Positions 7,663-14,595 are shown, counted from the stretch's first letter. The stretch: DNA of 22,232 bases from an uncultured Oscillospiraceae bacterium (GCA_944387755.1 CALXGC010000082.1:1-22232), one strand, 5' to 3'. A program made the numbers and translations. The notes: generated by a model not told the origin, from the sequence alone.

Positions 7663-7818
7663 TCACTTCAGCCGCTTCCACAGGGTCCAGCAGAGCGCGG
7701 CGCCGGCGGCGCACAGGGCGGCGGCGATGGCCAGCTCTCTGGCGGTAATCTCCGCCTGAATCTCCACCGGCTCTTCCTCCTCCAGCGGCACCAGCCGCAG
7801 ATAGGGCGCTTCTCTCAT
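7663..7818 (-). CDS. Small single-pass membrane protein, unknown, in the dgkA position
   Basis: A 51-residue ORF whose ATG overlaps the ybeY stop codon (ATGA), with AGGAGG seven bases before, so translation is coupled. The N-terminal half is acidic (VPLEEEEPVEIQAEI). Residues 28-47 form one hydrophobic helix rich in Ala, Leu and Cys, and the end is basic (WKRLK). By the positive-inside rule the C-terminus would be cytosolic. I do not recognise a family. In Bacillus this interval between ybeY and era holds dgkA and cdd, and neither is present. This could be a lineage-specific replacement or a remnant anchor, but the sequence does not look like a fragment of DgkA. Confidence 0.75.
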   Translation of the reverse strand: MREAPYLRLVPLEEEEPVEIQAEITARELAIAAALCAAGAALCWTLWKRLK

Positions 7819-8549
7819 GGCTGTTCCTCCTGTTCTGTCTGCCGGGCAAGCCCAAGCCTGTCCAAAATAAACTCCTCATGAAGGCGCATCTGCTTTTTCA
7901 TGGGCCCCTCGTCCATGTGGTCGTACCCCAGCAGGTGGAGCACCGAGTGGACGGTGAGATAGCTCAGCTCCCGCTCCACGCTGTGGCCGAACTCCGCGGC
8001 CTGGGCCTGGGCCCGTTCCAGGGAGATACACATGTCTCCCAGGGGAACCAGCCCCGTCTCCGGGTCCTCGTCCCCCGGCTCCGGATGTTCTCCAGGCTTT
8101 AAATCGAACATGGGGAAGGACAGCACGTCGGTGGGCCGGTCCACCCCCCGCATGTCCAGATTGACCTGGTGAATGCCCTGGTCGCCGGTGAGCAGCACGT
8201 TGATTTCGCAGGGCAGGTCCACCCCCTCCGCCGCCAGGGCGGCCGCGATGACCCGCTTCAGCAGGGCCTTTGTCCCCTCCGGGACCTCCGCCTCCGCCTC
8301 CAGAATCACCCGGTGCTCCGGCCGTCCGGAATTTTCGCCGGCCTCCCGCGCATCCGTGCGGCCCGCCAGATAATCCAGCGAAACCCCGAACAGGTCCGCA
8401 ATCCCCACAAAATTGGAGAAATTCGGGGTATTCCCCTCCGCCTCCAGCCGCTGGTAGTTGCGGACCGCAATGGAAAGCTTCTGTGCCGCCTGGGCCTGGG
8501 TAAGGCCGCTCTCTGCGCGCAGCGCCTTTAATCTCTCGTTAAAAATCAT
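7815..8549 (-). CDS. ybeY: Endoribonuclease YbeY with an N-terminal XRE helix-turn-helix domain
   Basis: A 244-residue fusion. Residues 1-66 are a complete Cro/C1-type HTH, with LTQAQAAQKL then VRNYQRLEAEG as the two DNA-binding helices and LFGVSLDYLAGRTD as the typical end. Residues about 80-235 are YbeY, the zinc-dependent RNase of 16S 3'-end maturation and ribosome quality control. They carry VDRPTDVLSFP, LGDMCIS and the zinc site HSVLHLLGYDH (H201, H205, H211). Ordinary YbeY is about 150-170 residues with no such domain. No ATG lies between the two parts. A GTG at residue 81 has no clear ribosome site, so a single fused product is most likely. The start at 8549 has AGGGGA eight bases before. 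Confidence 0.92.
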   Translation of the reverse strand: MIFNERLKALRAESGLTQAQAAQKLSIAVRNYQRLEAEGNTPNFSNFVGIADLFGVSLDYLAGRTDAREAGENSGRPEHRVILEAEAEVPEGTKALLKRVIAAALAAEGVDLPCEINVLLTGDQGIHQVNLDMRGVDRPTDVLSFPMFDLKPGEHPEPGDEDPETGLVPLGDMCISLERAQAQAAEFGHSVERELSYLTVHSVLHLLGYDHMDEGPMKKQMRLHEEFILDRLGLARQTEQEEQP

Positions 8550-8570
8550 CGTATCCGTCCCCTTGATATT

Positions 8571-8593
8571 CCCCCGGCGGAGGCCGCCGGGGG
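8571..8593. repeat. Perfect 10-bp GC hairpin just before ybeY
   Basis: CCCCCGGCGG (8571-8580) and CCGCCGGGGG (8584-8593) are exact complements around AGG. It fills most of the 50-base gap between the phoH stop and the ybeY ribosome site. There is no U-run. It could be an mRNA stabiliser, a processing site, or a block to translation. Confidence 0.7.
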
Positions 8594-8599
8594 CGGCCC

Positions 8600-9571
8600 C
8601 TATTTCTTCTTGTTCCGGCGCTCCTCGTCCAGCTCATAGGCCTTGATAATCCGCTGGACCAGCACGTGGCGGACCACGTCGGACTCGGTGAGGCGCATGA
8701 TGGCGATGTCCTCCACGCCCTTGAGCACCCGCATGGCCTCCCGCAGGCCGGAGACCTTGTCGGCGGGCAGGTCAATCTGGGTGATGTCTCCGGTGATGAC
8801 GATTTTCGACCCAAAGCCCAGACGGGTGAGAAACATCTTCATCTGCTCCCGGCTGGTATTCTGGGCCTCGTCCAGAATAATAAAGCTGTCGTCCAGGGTG
8901 CGGCCGCGCATATAGGCCAGGGGCGCCACCTCAATGCTGCCCCGCTCCAGATATTTCTGATAGGTCTCCGGACCCAGCATATCGAAGAGGGCGTCGTACA
9001 GGGGGCGCAGATAGGGGTCCACCTTGGACTGCAAGTCGCCGGGCAGGAAGCCCAGGCGCTCTCCGGCCTCCACCGCCGGGCGGGTGAGGATAATCCGGTT
9101 GACCTCCTTGGCACGGAAGGCGGCCACAGCGGCGGCCACGGCCAGATAGGTCTTGCCGGTTCCGGCGGGCCCGATGCCCAGCGTCACCACGTTCTTCTGA
9201 ATGGCCTCCACATATCGCTTCTGGCCCAGGGTTTTGGCCTTGCTGGGCTTGCCCTTGGCCGTGATGCACAGCACGTCGGCGGCAAGCTGCTGAATCTGCT
9301 CCTCCCGGCCCTCCTGGACCAGACGGAGCACATAGCGCACGTTCTGCTCCTGAATGGGCTCTCCCCGCGCGGCCAGGGCCATCAGATTTTCGATGGCCTT
9401 CACGCCGTACATCACCTTTTCCGGGTCCTCTCCGGACACCTTCAGCTGGGAGTCCCGGCTCACCACAGAGACCCCCAGCTCACGCTCAATCAGGCGGATA
9501 TTTTCGTCAAAGGAGCCGAAGACGCTGATGGCGTCCTCCAGGCGCTCCAGGTTGATGCTCAGTTCTGTCAT
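8600..9571 (-). CDS. phoH: PhoH family ATPase
   Basis: A 323-residue PhoH-like ATPase (PhoL type), a predicted RNA-linked P-loop protein that is almost always encoded next to ybeY. Walker A GPAGTGKT is at residues 134-141 and Walker B ILDEAQN at 232-238. The conserved TRPAVEAGERLGFLPGD and GDITQIDLP segments are also present. The frame stays open upstream, but there it overlaps yqfD in another frame. ATG 9571 fits the family N-terminus and has AGGAGA about ten bases before. It starts 14 bases after yqfD ends and is followed by a perfect hairpin and the HTH-ybeY fusion. Confidence 0.96.
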   Translation of the reverse strand: MTELSINLERLEDAISVFGSFDENIRLIERELGVSVVSRDSQLKVSGEDPEKVMYGVKAIENLMALAARGEPIQEQNVRYVLRLVQEGREEQIQQLAADVLCITAKGKPSKAKTLGQKRYVEAIQKNVVTLGIGPAGTGKTYLAVAAAVAAFRAKEVNRIILTRPAVEAGERLGFLPGDLQSKVDPYLRPLYDALFDMLGPETYQKYLERGSIEVAPLAYMRGRTLDDSFIILDEAQNTSREQMKMFLTRLGFGSKIVITGDITQIDLPADKVSGLREAMRVLKGVEDIAIMRLTESDVVRHVLVQRIIKAYELDEERRNKKK

Positions 9572-9585
9572 TGGTACTCGTTCTC

Positions 9586-10812
9586 CTACTCCAAAGGGGC
9601 GTCCCCCGGAATCTCGCGGGCGCTGGGGACCTCCACACCGATCTCCTCCCGGCACTCCGCGGTCAGCGTTACGTACAACCTGCCCTCCCACACCCGTGCG
9701 GCGCAGTCCGCGCGGATAATCTGGCCGTCCCCGCCAATCTGCCCCTGGAGACAGGCGAACAGCCGGTCCTCCAGCATGGTCTGGGCGGCCTCCCGGTTTA
9801 CAGAGACGGTTTCTGTTTCATAGGCGCGGAATTGCTCCGCCGTAAGCATCATAGGCAGGCTCCGGCCTCCCGGCAGGGTGAGCTGTCGTACCGTTGTTAT
9901 TTTATCATACTCCCCCGTTGGAATGCTACTGTTTTTATAAAAATCCAGCCGGCAGTCCAGCAGCTTCACCGACCAGAGGGTGCGCGTCTCGCCGGTGCAG
10001 CGCTTGATTTGGACCTGAAGGGGGATCACCGCCTCCAATGTGCGCCACGTCCGGGCGTACACGCGGCCTCTGGCGTGGGTCTGGTAGTACCGCACGGGCA
10101 GGCCGCTGTACTGGGGCGGGTCCATGTGAATGAGCCCGGCAATCAGCAAATCCCCCTCCGCCACAGTGTCGCCCTCCTGTACGGCGGCCTCTCCGGCCAG
10201 GGGCTCCACCTGGGTGACAATGCCGTCCGCCTCCGCCACCACGTCATAATAGCCCTCCTCTTCCACCACCTCCGGAGAGGGCACCGCCTCCCGCACAACC
10301 ACCTCCAGCCGCGTGCCGTACAGGTTGATGGACATCCAGGACAGCTCCTCCAGCTCCAGCAGGACCCGGTGGGCGATGGCCTTCCGGTCCAGGCCGGGGC
10401 CGTACACGCCGGGCCGGACCCCCTCCCGCTGAAGCTGGGAGAGAATGCGGGCGGTGGACACCTGTTCATTTCCGGACACCTCAATGGTCAGCACAAACCG
10501 GGAGAGAACGCACACCGCCAGCAGCGACAGCGCCAGTCCAATCAGGAAGGCGTACCGCCGCCGGAACCGCCCCAAAAAATCCGGGAGCCCCCACCGGCCC
10601 TCCACGGCAATCTCACAGCCCGCCCGCCGGGCCAGCTGCCTGACCTGCCGCAGCCTGCGGCGGTAGGTGGTCAGGCGGAGGGCGCCGTCCACCCATTCCA
10701 CGCCCCAACAGGGCGCGCGCTCCTGGGCGCACAGATTCAGCAGCCGCTCCGGGAACGCTCCCCGGACGGTCAGCGTCACTGTGCCCCGCACATAGTGCTC
10801 CGCATATCTCAT
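9586..10812 (-). CDS. yqfD: Sporulation protein YqfD
   Basis: A 408-residue YqfD, a membrane protein of the sporulation mother cell in Bacillus and Clostridia. An N-terminal soluble part of about 85 residues is followed by one membrane helix (87-108, AFLIGLALSLLAVCVL). A long extracytoplasmic region follows, starting with a POTRA-like stretch (LTIEVSGNEQVSTARILSQL) and going on to VAEADGIVTQVEPLAGEA. These match the family. GAGGGG lies five bases before the ATG. It follows yqfC by about ten bases, and the pair is co-conserved at the head of the phoH operon. Its presence indicates a spore former. Confidence 0.94.
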   Translation of the reverse strand: MRYAEHYVRGTVTLTVRGAFPERLLNLCAQERAPCWGVEWVDGALRLTTYRRRLRQVRQLARRAGCEIAVEGRWGLPDFLGRFRRRYAFLIGLALSLLAVCVLSRFVLTIEVSGNEQVSTARILSQLQREGVRPGVYGPGLDRKAIAHRVLLELEELSWMSINLYGTRLEVVVREAVPSPEVVEEEGYYDVVAEADGIVTQVEPLAGEAAVQEGDTVAEGDLLIAGLIHMDPPQYSGLPVRYYQTHARGRVYARTWRTLEAVIPLQVQIKRCTGETRTLWSVKLLDCRLDFYKNSSIPTGEYDKITTVRQLTLPGGRSLPMMLTAEQFRAYETETVSVNREAAQTMLEDRLFACLQGQIGGDGQIIRADCAARVWEGRLYVTLTAECREEIGVEVPSAREIPGDAPLE

Positions 10813-10822
10813 AGCGGCCCCT

Positions 10823-11104
10823 CTAGGTGAGCTGTATGCCGGAGATCCGCCCGGTAATCAGCAGCTCCACCCCGGTCATCGCCTTCAGCTCTAAATTCTC
10901 CCCCACAACCCGCACCACATAGCTTCCCCCGCTGATATGGATCTCCCGGTCCCCATAGGCCAGAATGCCCCTGTGATTCTCCATCCGCAGCTCTCCGCCG
11001 CCCACCAGCTCCAGGCGGGGCGTTCCGGCCACCACGTCCGCCGGCAGATCCAGCCGCTGGGCTGTGCGCTCCAGAAAGCTCCCGCGCCTGTCCCTGTGCT
11101 CCAT
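10823..11104 (-). CDS. yqfC: Sporulation protein YqfC (YabP/YqfC family)
   Basis: A 93-residue YqfC, a small sporulation protein of the YabP/YqfC family, made in the mother cell in Bacillus. Recognisable are the LDLPADVVAGTPRLELVG stretch and the C-terminal half, ending GVELLITGRISGIQLT. It is the first gene of the eight-gene minus-strand operon down to recO. The ribosome site is modest (AAAGGGTGATGG). A candidate sigma-E promoter lies 22 bases upstream of the start, which fits sporulation control. The essential downstream genes (era, ybeY) would then also need a vegetative promoter, which I did not locate with confidence. Confidence 0.93.
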   Translation of the reverse strand: MEHRDRRGSFLERTAQRLDLPADVVAGTPRLELVGGGELRMENHRGILAYGDREIHISGGSYVVRVVGENLELKAMTGVELLITGRISGIQLT

Positions 11105-11125
11105 ACCATCACCCTTTCCCCGGTA

Positions 11126-11154
11126 TCTCTATGCGCGTCCGGGGAAAACTATAC
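11126..11154 (-). promoter_or_regulatory. Candidate sigma-E (mother-cell) promoter of yqfC-yqfD
   Basis: Minus strand: GTATAGT (11154-11148), 14-base spacer, CATAGAGA (11133-11126). This resembles the Bacillus sigma-E pattern of a -35 containing ATA and a -10 beginning CATA with a 14-15 base gap. Transcription would start about 15 bases before the yqfC ATG. Confidence 0.55.
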
Positions 11155-11157
11155 AGC

Positions 11158-11197
11158 AAAGCGCGCAGGCGGCCCCCGAAGGCCGTCCGCGCGCTTT
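11158..11197 (-). terminator. Hairpin terminator after folT
   Basis: A 17-bp stem with one mismatch (11197-11181 with 11174-11158), starting directly after the folT stop codon, with loop TTCGGG and a short T-run. It separates folT from the yqfC promoter. Confidence 0.7.
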
Positions 11198-11201
11198 TCA
11201 G

Positions 11202-11819
11202 TCAAAAAATACGGATTTTTTCCTCCATCTGCACCGGAATCAGATTCATCCGCTGCAAAATGGGGAGCAGCGCCTGAAACAGGACGTACAGCGCCGCCGC
11301 CTTGGGGAGAATGGTGATCAGGTTCTTGGTCAGGCTGGAGAAAAACCATCCCCAGTAGACGCCGCCCCGCACCATGGTGCTCCACACCGAGCCCATCAGG
11401 GCGTTGACCAGCAGATTGACAATGACGTTGGCCAGCACCAGCTTTACCACGGTAATCCGCTGCCGGAAGAAGAACAGCGCGTACACCAGCACTCCCGCCA
11501 TGGTGGACAGAGTGTAGCCGGGGAAGAAGTCTCCGGCGGGCTGAAGCACAAAGCCCAGGATGTCCTCCACAAAGCCGAAGGCCAGCCCCAGCACCGGTCC
11601 GCACACCAGGGCGCACACCGACCGGGCCAAAAATCCCCAGGTGAACTTGGTGTGCCATATGGGAATGCCCGGAATCAGGGACAGAGCCCGCGTCACCGCC
11701 ACCATCAGCGCCGCAAAGACCAGCAGCTTCAGACAGCGCATGGCCAGATTGGCCTCCCGCCAGTAGGCGGGAGAGAGGGGACTGTACAGGTTCATGGACA
11801 TGGGAGCGTTCTGCATCAT
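11202..11819 (-). CDS. folT: ECF transporter S component, folate type (FolT)
   Basis: A 205-residue membrane protein that reads as the substrate-binding S component of an energy-coupling factor transporter. Hydrophobic segments run through most of the chain. Family-type segments are LLVFAALMVAVTRALS, IPIWHTKFTWGFLA, GPVLGLAFGFVEDILGFVLQPAG and FFPGYTLSTMAG. They fit FolT (folate) best. The shared EcfA/A'/T module is not in this window and is probably encoded elsewhere. The start at 11819 has AGGAGG at five bases; a second ATG follows at once. The long leader has THF-riboswitch-like features and a perfect anti-Shine-Dalgarno, which supports folate as substrate. Confidence 0.9.
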   Translation of the reverse strand: MMQNAPMSMNLYSPLSPAYWREANLAMRCLKLLVFAALMVAVTRALSLIPGIPIWHTKFTWGFLARSVCALVCGPVLGLAFGFVEDILGFVLQPAGDFFPGYTLSTMAGVLVYALFFFRQRITVVKLVLANVIVNLLVNALMGSVWSTMVRGGVYWGWFFSSLTKNLITILPKAAALYVLFQALLPILQRMNLIPVQMEEKIRIF

Positions 11820-11824
11820 AAAAA

Positions 11825-11876
11825 CCTCCTTCTGAAATTCGGCAGCCCGGTTTCGGGGACGCCGCACAGAAGGAGG
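11825..11876 (-). promoter_or_regulatory. Anti-Shine-Dalgarno hairpin controlling folT translation
   Basis: On the minus strand CCTCCTTCTG (11876-11867) is a perfect 10-base complement of the folT ribosome-site stretch CAGAAGGAGG (11834-11825). The bases between form a nested hairpin (CGGC/GCCG and CCCG/CGGG). Folding would hide the ribosome site. Confidence 0.75.
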
Positions 11877-11903
11877 GAACCGTTTCGCTTCGCCCCGCCA
11901 TGC

Positions 11904-12035
11904 GGCAGCGGGATGCGGACCGCGCACTGCCGCGCCTGAACACGCTGTTCGTCCGGCGGACAACTCCCCGTCCCGCCGGCACTGAAGGTCCCTTTGCACC
12001 CACGCCGGGACCAGCACGCACAGTCCTACTCTGCC
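11904..12035 (-). ncRNA. Candidate tetrahydrofolate (THF) riboswitch upstream of folT
   Basis: P1 pairs GGCAG (12035-12031) with CTGCC (11908-11904). The 5' strand continues AGAGTAG and the 3' strand carries GCATCC (11916-11911). Both are what I recall of the THF-I core. P2 pairs GGACTGTGCG (12026-12017) with about 11927-11917 through Watson-Crick and G-U pairs. The region between (about 89 bases) is longer than usual and folds further. The element lies in front of folT, the classical THF-riboswitch target, and 28 bases before an anti-Shine-Dalgarno. Identification is from motif memory. Confidence 0.6.
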
Positions 12036-12042
12036 TTGAGAC

Positions 12043-12071
12043 AGTGTACGCCACTGCGCGGAAAAATGCAA
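12043..12071 (-). promoter_or_regulatory. Promoter of folT
   Basis: Minus strand: TTGCAT (12071-12066), 17-base spacer, TACACT (12048-12043). The predicted start is a few bases before P1 of the leader. Confidence 0.7.
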
Positions 12072-12098
12072 GGGAAATCTTCCGCCGCGGCCTGCCTC

Positions 12099-12127
12099 TT
12101 GTCTTCCGGCGGAAAATATGCTATGAT
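12099..12127 (+). promoter_or_regulatory. Promoter of mrnC
   Basis: TTGTCT (12099-12104), 17-base spacer, TATGAT (12122-12127) preceded by TGC (extended -10). It is back to back with the folT promoter. Together with the folT leader, these sites account for the 340-base gene-free interval 11820-12159. Confidence 0.75.
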
Positions 12128-12159
12128 AGCCCAGTAATTTGAAGCAAAAGAGGCGTTTT

Positions 12160-12564
12160 ATGGACTATTTTCAGATAAATATGGACCGGGAGTCCCTTCT
12201 GCAGATGAGCACGCTGGGTCTGGCCCATCTGGGCGACGGCGTATTTGAGCTGATGGTGCGCTCCTGGCTGTGCCTCCACGGAAAGGCCAGGGTCAAGGAC
12301 CTGCACCGGGCCACGGTGAGCTATGTGTCCGCCGCCGCCCAGGCCGCCGCCGCGGAGCGGATTCTGCCCCTCCTCACCGGGGAGGAGGCGGACGTATACC
12401 GCCGGGGCCGGAACGCCGCCCCCCACTCCGTCCCCAGGGCCGCCACCAGAGCCCAGTACCAATCCGCCACCGGCCTGGAGGCCCTCTTCGGCTGGCTCTA
12501 TCTCCAGGGCCGCACCGGCCGGCTCAACGAGCTCTTCGCCGCCATCATGGACCCCTGCTCCTGA
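12160..12564 (+). CDS. mrnC: Mini-ribonuclease III (MrnC)
   Basis: A 134-residue MrnC, an RNase III catalytic domain without a double-stranded-RNA binding domain. In Bacillus it trims both ends of 23S precursor rRNA. The two acidic active-site regions are visible: LAHLGDGVFEL (about residues 21-31) and YQSATGLEALFGWLYLQG (about 100-117). The conserved basic loop VRSWL..HGKARVKDLH is also present. The frame opens earlier with a TTG at 12139, but ATG 12160 with AGAGG before it fits the family. It usually follows cysS; here it is the first gene before rqcH, 26 bases downstream, so the pair is probably an operon. Confidence 0.95.
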   Translation: MDYFQINMDRESLLQMSTLGLAHLGDGVFELMVRSWLCLHGKARVKDLHRATVSYVSAAAQAAAAERILPLLTGEEADVYRRGRNAAPHSVPRAATRAQYQSATGLEALFGWLYLQGRTGRLNELFAAIMDPCS

Positions 12565-12590
12565 CTCCACACTGAATCGAGGTGTTTCCC

Positions 12591-14372
12591 ATGCCTTTAG
12601 ACGCCCTGTGCCTGTCCGGCCTGGTTCACGAGCTGTCCCAGACCGTCTCAGGCGGAAAAATCGACAAAATCTATCAGCCCGGCCGGGACGAGGCGCTCTT
12701 TGCCGTCCGCACTCCCAGCTGCGGAAACGTGCGGCTGCTGCTGTCGGCCAACCCCAACCACCCCCGTCCTCAGCTCACCCAGCTGAACCGGGAAAATCCG
12801 GACACACCCCCCATGTTCTGTATGCTCCTGCGCAAGCACCTGTCCGGGGCGCGGCTGCTCTGTGTGGAGCAGCCCCCTCTGGAGCGGGCGGTAATTTTCA
12901 CCCTGGAGGCCCTCAATGAGCTGGGGGACCGGGTGGAGCGGAAGCTGGTGCTGGAGGCCGTCGGCCGCCGCTCCAATCTGATTCTGCTGGACGAGGCGGG
13001 CCGCATTGTGGACTGTATGCGCCGGATGGACGCCGGCCTGTCAGAGCGCTCCGGCAGCGGCCAGCGCCTGCTCCAGCCGGGGATGTTCTACCGCCTCCCC
13101 CCCGCCCAGAGCAAGCTGGACCCCGCCGCCCAGAGCCGGGAGGAGCTGGAGCGCCTCCTGGCCGCCGCTCCGGAGGAGGCACAGGGGGACAAGTGGTTGC
13201 TGGACACCTTCCAGGGCCTGTGTCCCCTGGTGTGCCGGGAGCTGAATTTTCAGGCGGGGGGCAGCACCGACGCCCGCCTGAACGCCCTGGGCCCGGCGGG
13301 CCGGGCAAGGCTGCTGGACGGCCTGGAGGCGCTGCTGGACCGGGCGGGGCGCTTCGATTTTACCCCCACTCTCCTCAGCCGGGACGGAGCCCCCTGGGAC
13401 TTCACATTCTTCCCGGTGGAGCAGTACGGAAATCAGGTGGAATGCACCCCGTTTCCCACCTTCTCCGCCCTGCTGGACCAGTTTTACGAGCAGCGGGAGC
13501 ACCTGGAGCGGGTGAAGCAGCGGGGACAGGATTTGATCCGCTCCGTCACCACCGCCAGGGACCGCACCGCCCGAAAAATCGCCCACCAGGAGCAGGAGCT
13601 CGCCCCCACCCAGAACCGGGAGCGCCTGCGGGAGCTGGGAGACATCCTCACCTCCAGCCTGCACCAGATGGAGCGGGGCATGGCCCGTCTGCGCGCCGTG
13701 GACTTCTACGATCCGGAGGGGAAGGAGGTGGACATTCCGCTGGACCCCCTCCTCACCCCCCAGCAGAACGCCGCCAAATATTATAAGGAATACAACAAGG
13801 CCAAGACCGCCGAGGTCATGCTCACCCAGCAGCTTGAAAAAAACCGGCGGGAGCTGGACTATCTCAACAGCGTCCTGGACACCATCCCCCTGGCCGAGGG
13901 AGAGCGGGACCTCCAGGAGATCCGCCAGGAGCTCACCGGCACCGGCTATCTCCGCCGCCCCTCCAAGGCCAAGGGCCGGGAGAAGCGGTTGTCCTCCAAA
14001 CCCATGGAATTCCGCTCCTCCGCCGGGCTGCGCATCTCCGTGGGCAAAAACAACACCCAGAACGACCTGCTCACCTGCAAGCAGGCCTTTAAGAGCGACC
14101 TGTGGTTCCACACCCAAAAAATTCACGGCTCCCACGTGATTTTGTGGACCGAGGGCCGGCAGCCCGATTTGCAGAGCGTCCACGAGGCCGCCTGCCTGGC
14201 CGCCTGGTTCTCTCAGGCCAGGGGCGGCGGTAAGGTCCCGGTGGACTACACCCCCGTCAAATACGTCAAAAAGCCCAACGGAGCCCGCCCCGGCATGGTC
14301 GTCTACACCACCTATGAGACCGCATGGGTGACGCCGGACGAGACGCTGGCCAAGCGCCTGCGGGTCCGGTAG
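12591..14372 (+). CDS. rqcH: Ribosome quality control factor RqcH (Rqc2/NFACT family)
   Basis: A 593-residue NFACT protein. Bacterial RqcH binds stalled 50S-peptidyl-tRNA and recruits tRNA-Ala to add C-terminal alanine tails for degradation. Older annotations call it fibronectin-binding protein. The NFACT-N start LCLSGLVHEL and SGGKIDKIYQPGRDE is clear. The middle (about residues 300-430) is helical and coiled-coil-like (IAHQEQELAPTQNRERL). The NFACT-R part carries SVGKNNTQNDLLT and LWFHTQKIHGSHVIL (near residue 505). At the position of the catalytic Asp-Arg pair this protein reads Glu-Arg (PPLERAVIF, about residues 98-99). ATG 12591 has GAGGTG six bases before; a GTG three codons upstream is less likely. 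Confidence 0.95.
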   Translation: MPLDALCLSGLVHELSQTVSGGKIDKIYQPGRDEALFAVRTPSCGNVRLLLSANPNHPRPQLTQLNRENPDTPPMFCMLLRKHLSGARLLCVEQPPLERAVIFTLEALNELGDRVERKLVLEAVGRRSNLILLDEAGRIVDCMRRMDAGLSERSGSGQRLLQPGMFYRLPPAQSKLDPAAQSREELERLLAAAPEEAQGDKWLLDTFQGLCPLVCRELNFQAGGSTDARLNALGPAGRARLLDGLEALLDRAGRFDFTPTLLSRDGAPWDFTFFPVEQYGNQVECTPFPTFSALLDQFYEQREHLERVKQRGQDLIRSVTTARDRTARKIAHQEQELAPTQNRERLRELGDILTSSLHQMERGMARLRAVDFYDPEGKEVDIPLDPLLTPQQNAAKYYKEYNKAKTAEVMLTQQLEKNRRELDYLNSVLDTIPLAEGERDLQEIRQELTGTGYLRRPSKAKGREKRLSSKPMEFRSSAGLRISVGKNNTQNDLLTCKQAFKSDLWFHTQKIHGSHVILWTEGRQPDLQSVHEAACLAAWFSQARGGGKVPVDYTPVKYVKKPNGARPGMVVYTTYETAWVTPDETLAKRLRVR

Positions 14373-14386
14373 CCCCCGCGGTTTCC

Positions 14387-14433
14387 AAAAAGCTGTGAGA
14401 ACACCCTCAATCTGGGTGTTTCCACAGCTTTTT
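14387..14433. terminator. Bidirectional terminator after rqcH
   Basis: An outer stem AAAAAGCTGTG (14387-14397) / CACAGCTTTTT (14423-14433) and an inner stem AACACCC (14400-14406) / GGGTGTT (14414-14420), with an A-run on one side and a T-run on the other. Confidence 0.85.
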
Positions 14434-14580
14434 CCACACCACGGAACTGATTTTTGTGGAAAACTTTCCGCCCCGTCTCCGCCCCTTTCGACCCCCTTCG
14501 CCGGAATTTTCCTCCGATTTTCCCGAAATCCGGCGAACCGTGCTGGATTTCTTCGAGCTGTTTTTCTTCCTCTTTCCACA
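14418..14580. other. Cluster of DnaA-box-like 9-mers
   Basis: TTTTCCACA occurs at 14430-14438 (+) and 14455-14463 (-). Single-base variants are GTTTCCACA at 14418-14426 and CTTTCCACA at 14572-14580. They fit or nearly fit the relaxed DnaA box TTWTNCACA. One overlaps the terminator arm, so part of this could be coincidence. An inverted repeat (TTCGCCGGA 14497-14505 / TCCGGCGAA 14529-14537) lies between them. Confidence 0.3.
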
Positions 14581-14589
14581 GAGACACTA

Positions 14590-14595
14590 TATAAT
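14590..14595 (+). promoter_or_regulatory. -10 box before the DUF6514-like gene
   Basis: A consensus TATAAT 37 bases before the ATG at 14633. The matching -35 region (TTCCTC, 17 bases upstream) is poor, so an activator or another sigma factor may be needed. Confidence 0.5.

Noticed and set aside
6596..7759. A 387-codon open frame on the plus strand opposite era
   Set aside because: Antisense of a confidently identified gene, with His/Gly/Leu-rich composition typical of a high-GC shadow.
8666..9823. A 385-codon open frame on the plus strand opposite phoH
   Set aside because: Antisense shadow of phoH with no domain content.
9571..10830. A 419-codon open frame on the plus strand opposite yqfD
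   Set aside because: Antisense shadow; yqfD is supported by family motifs and operon position.
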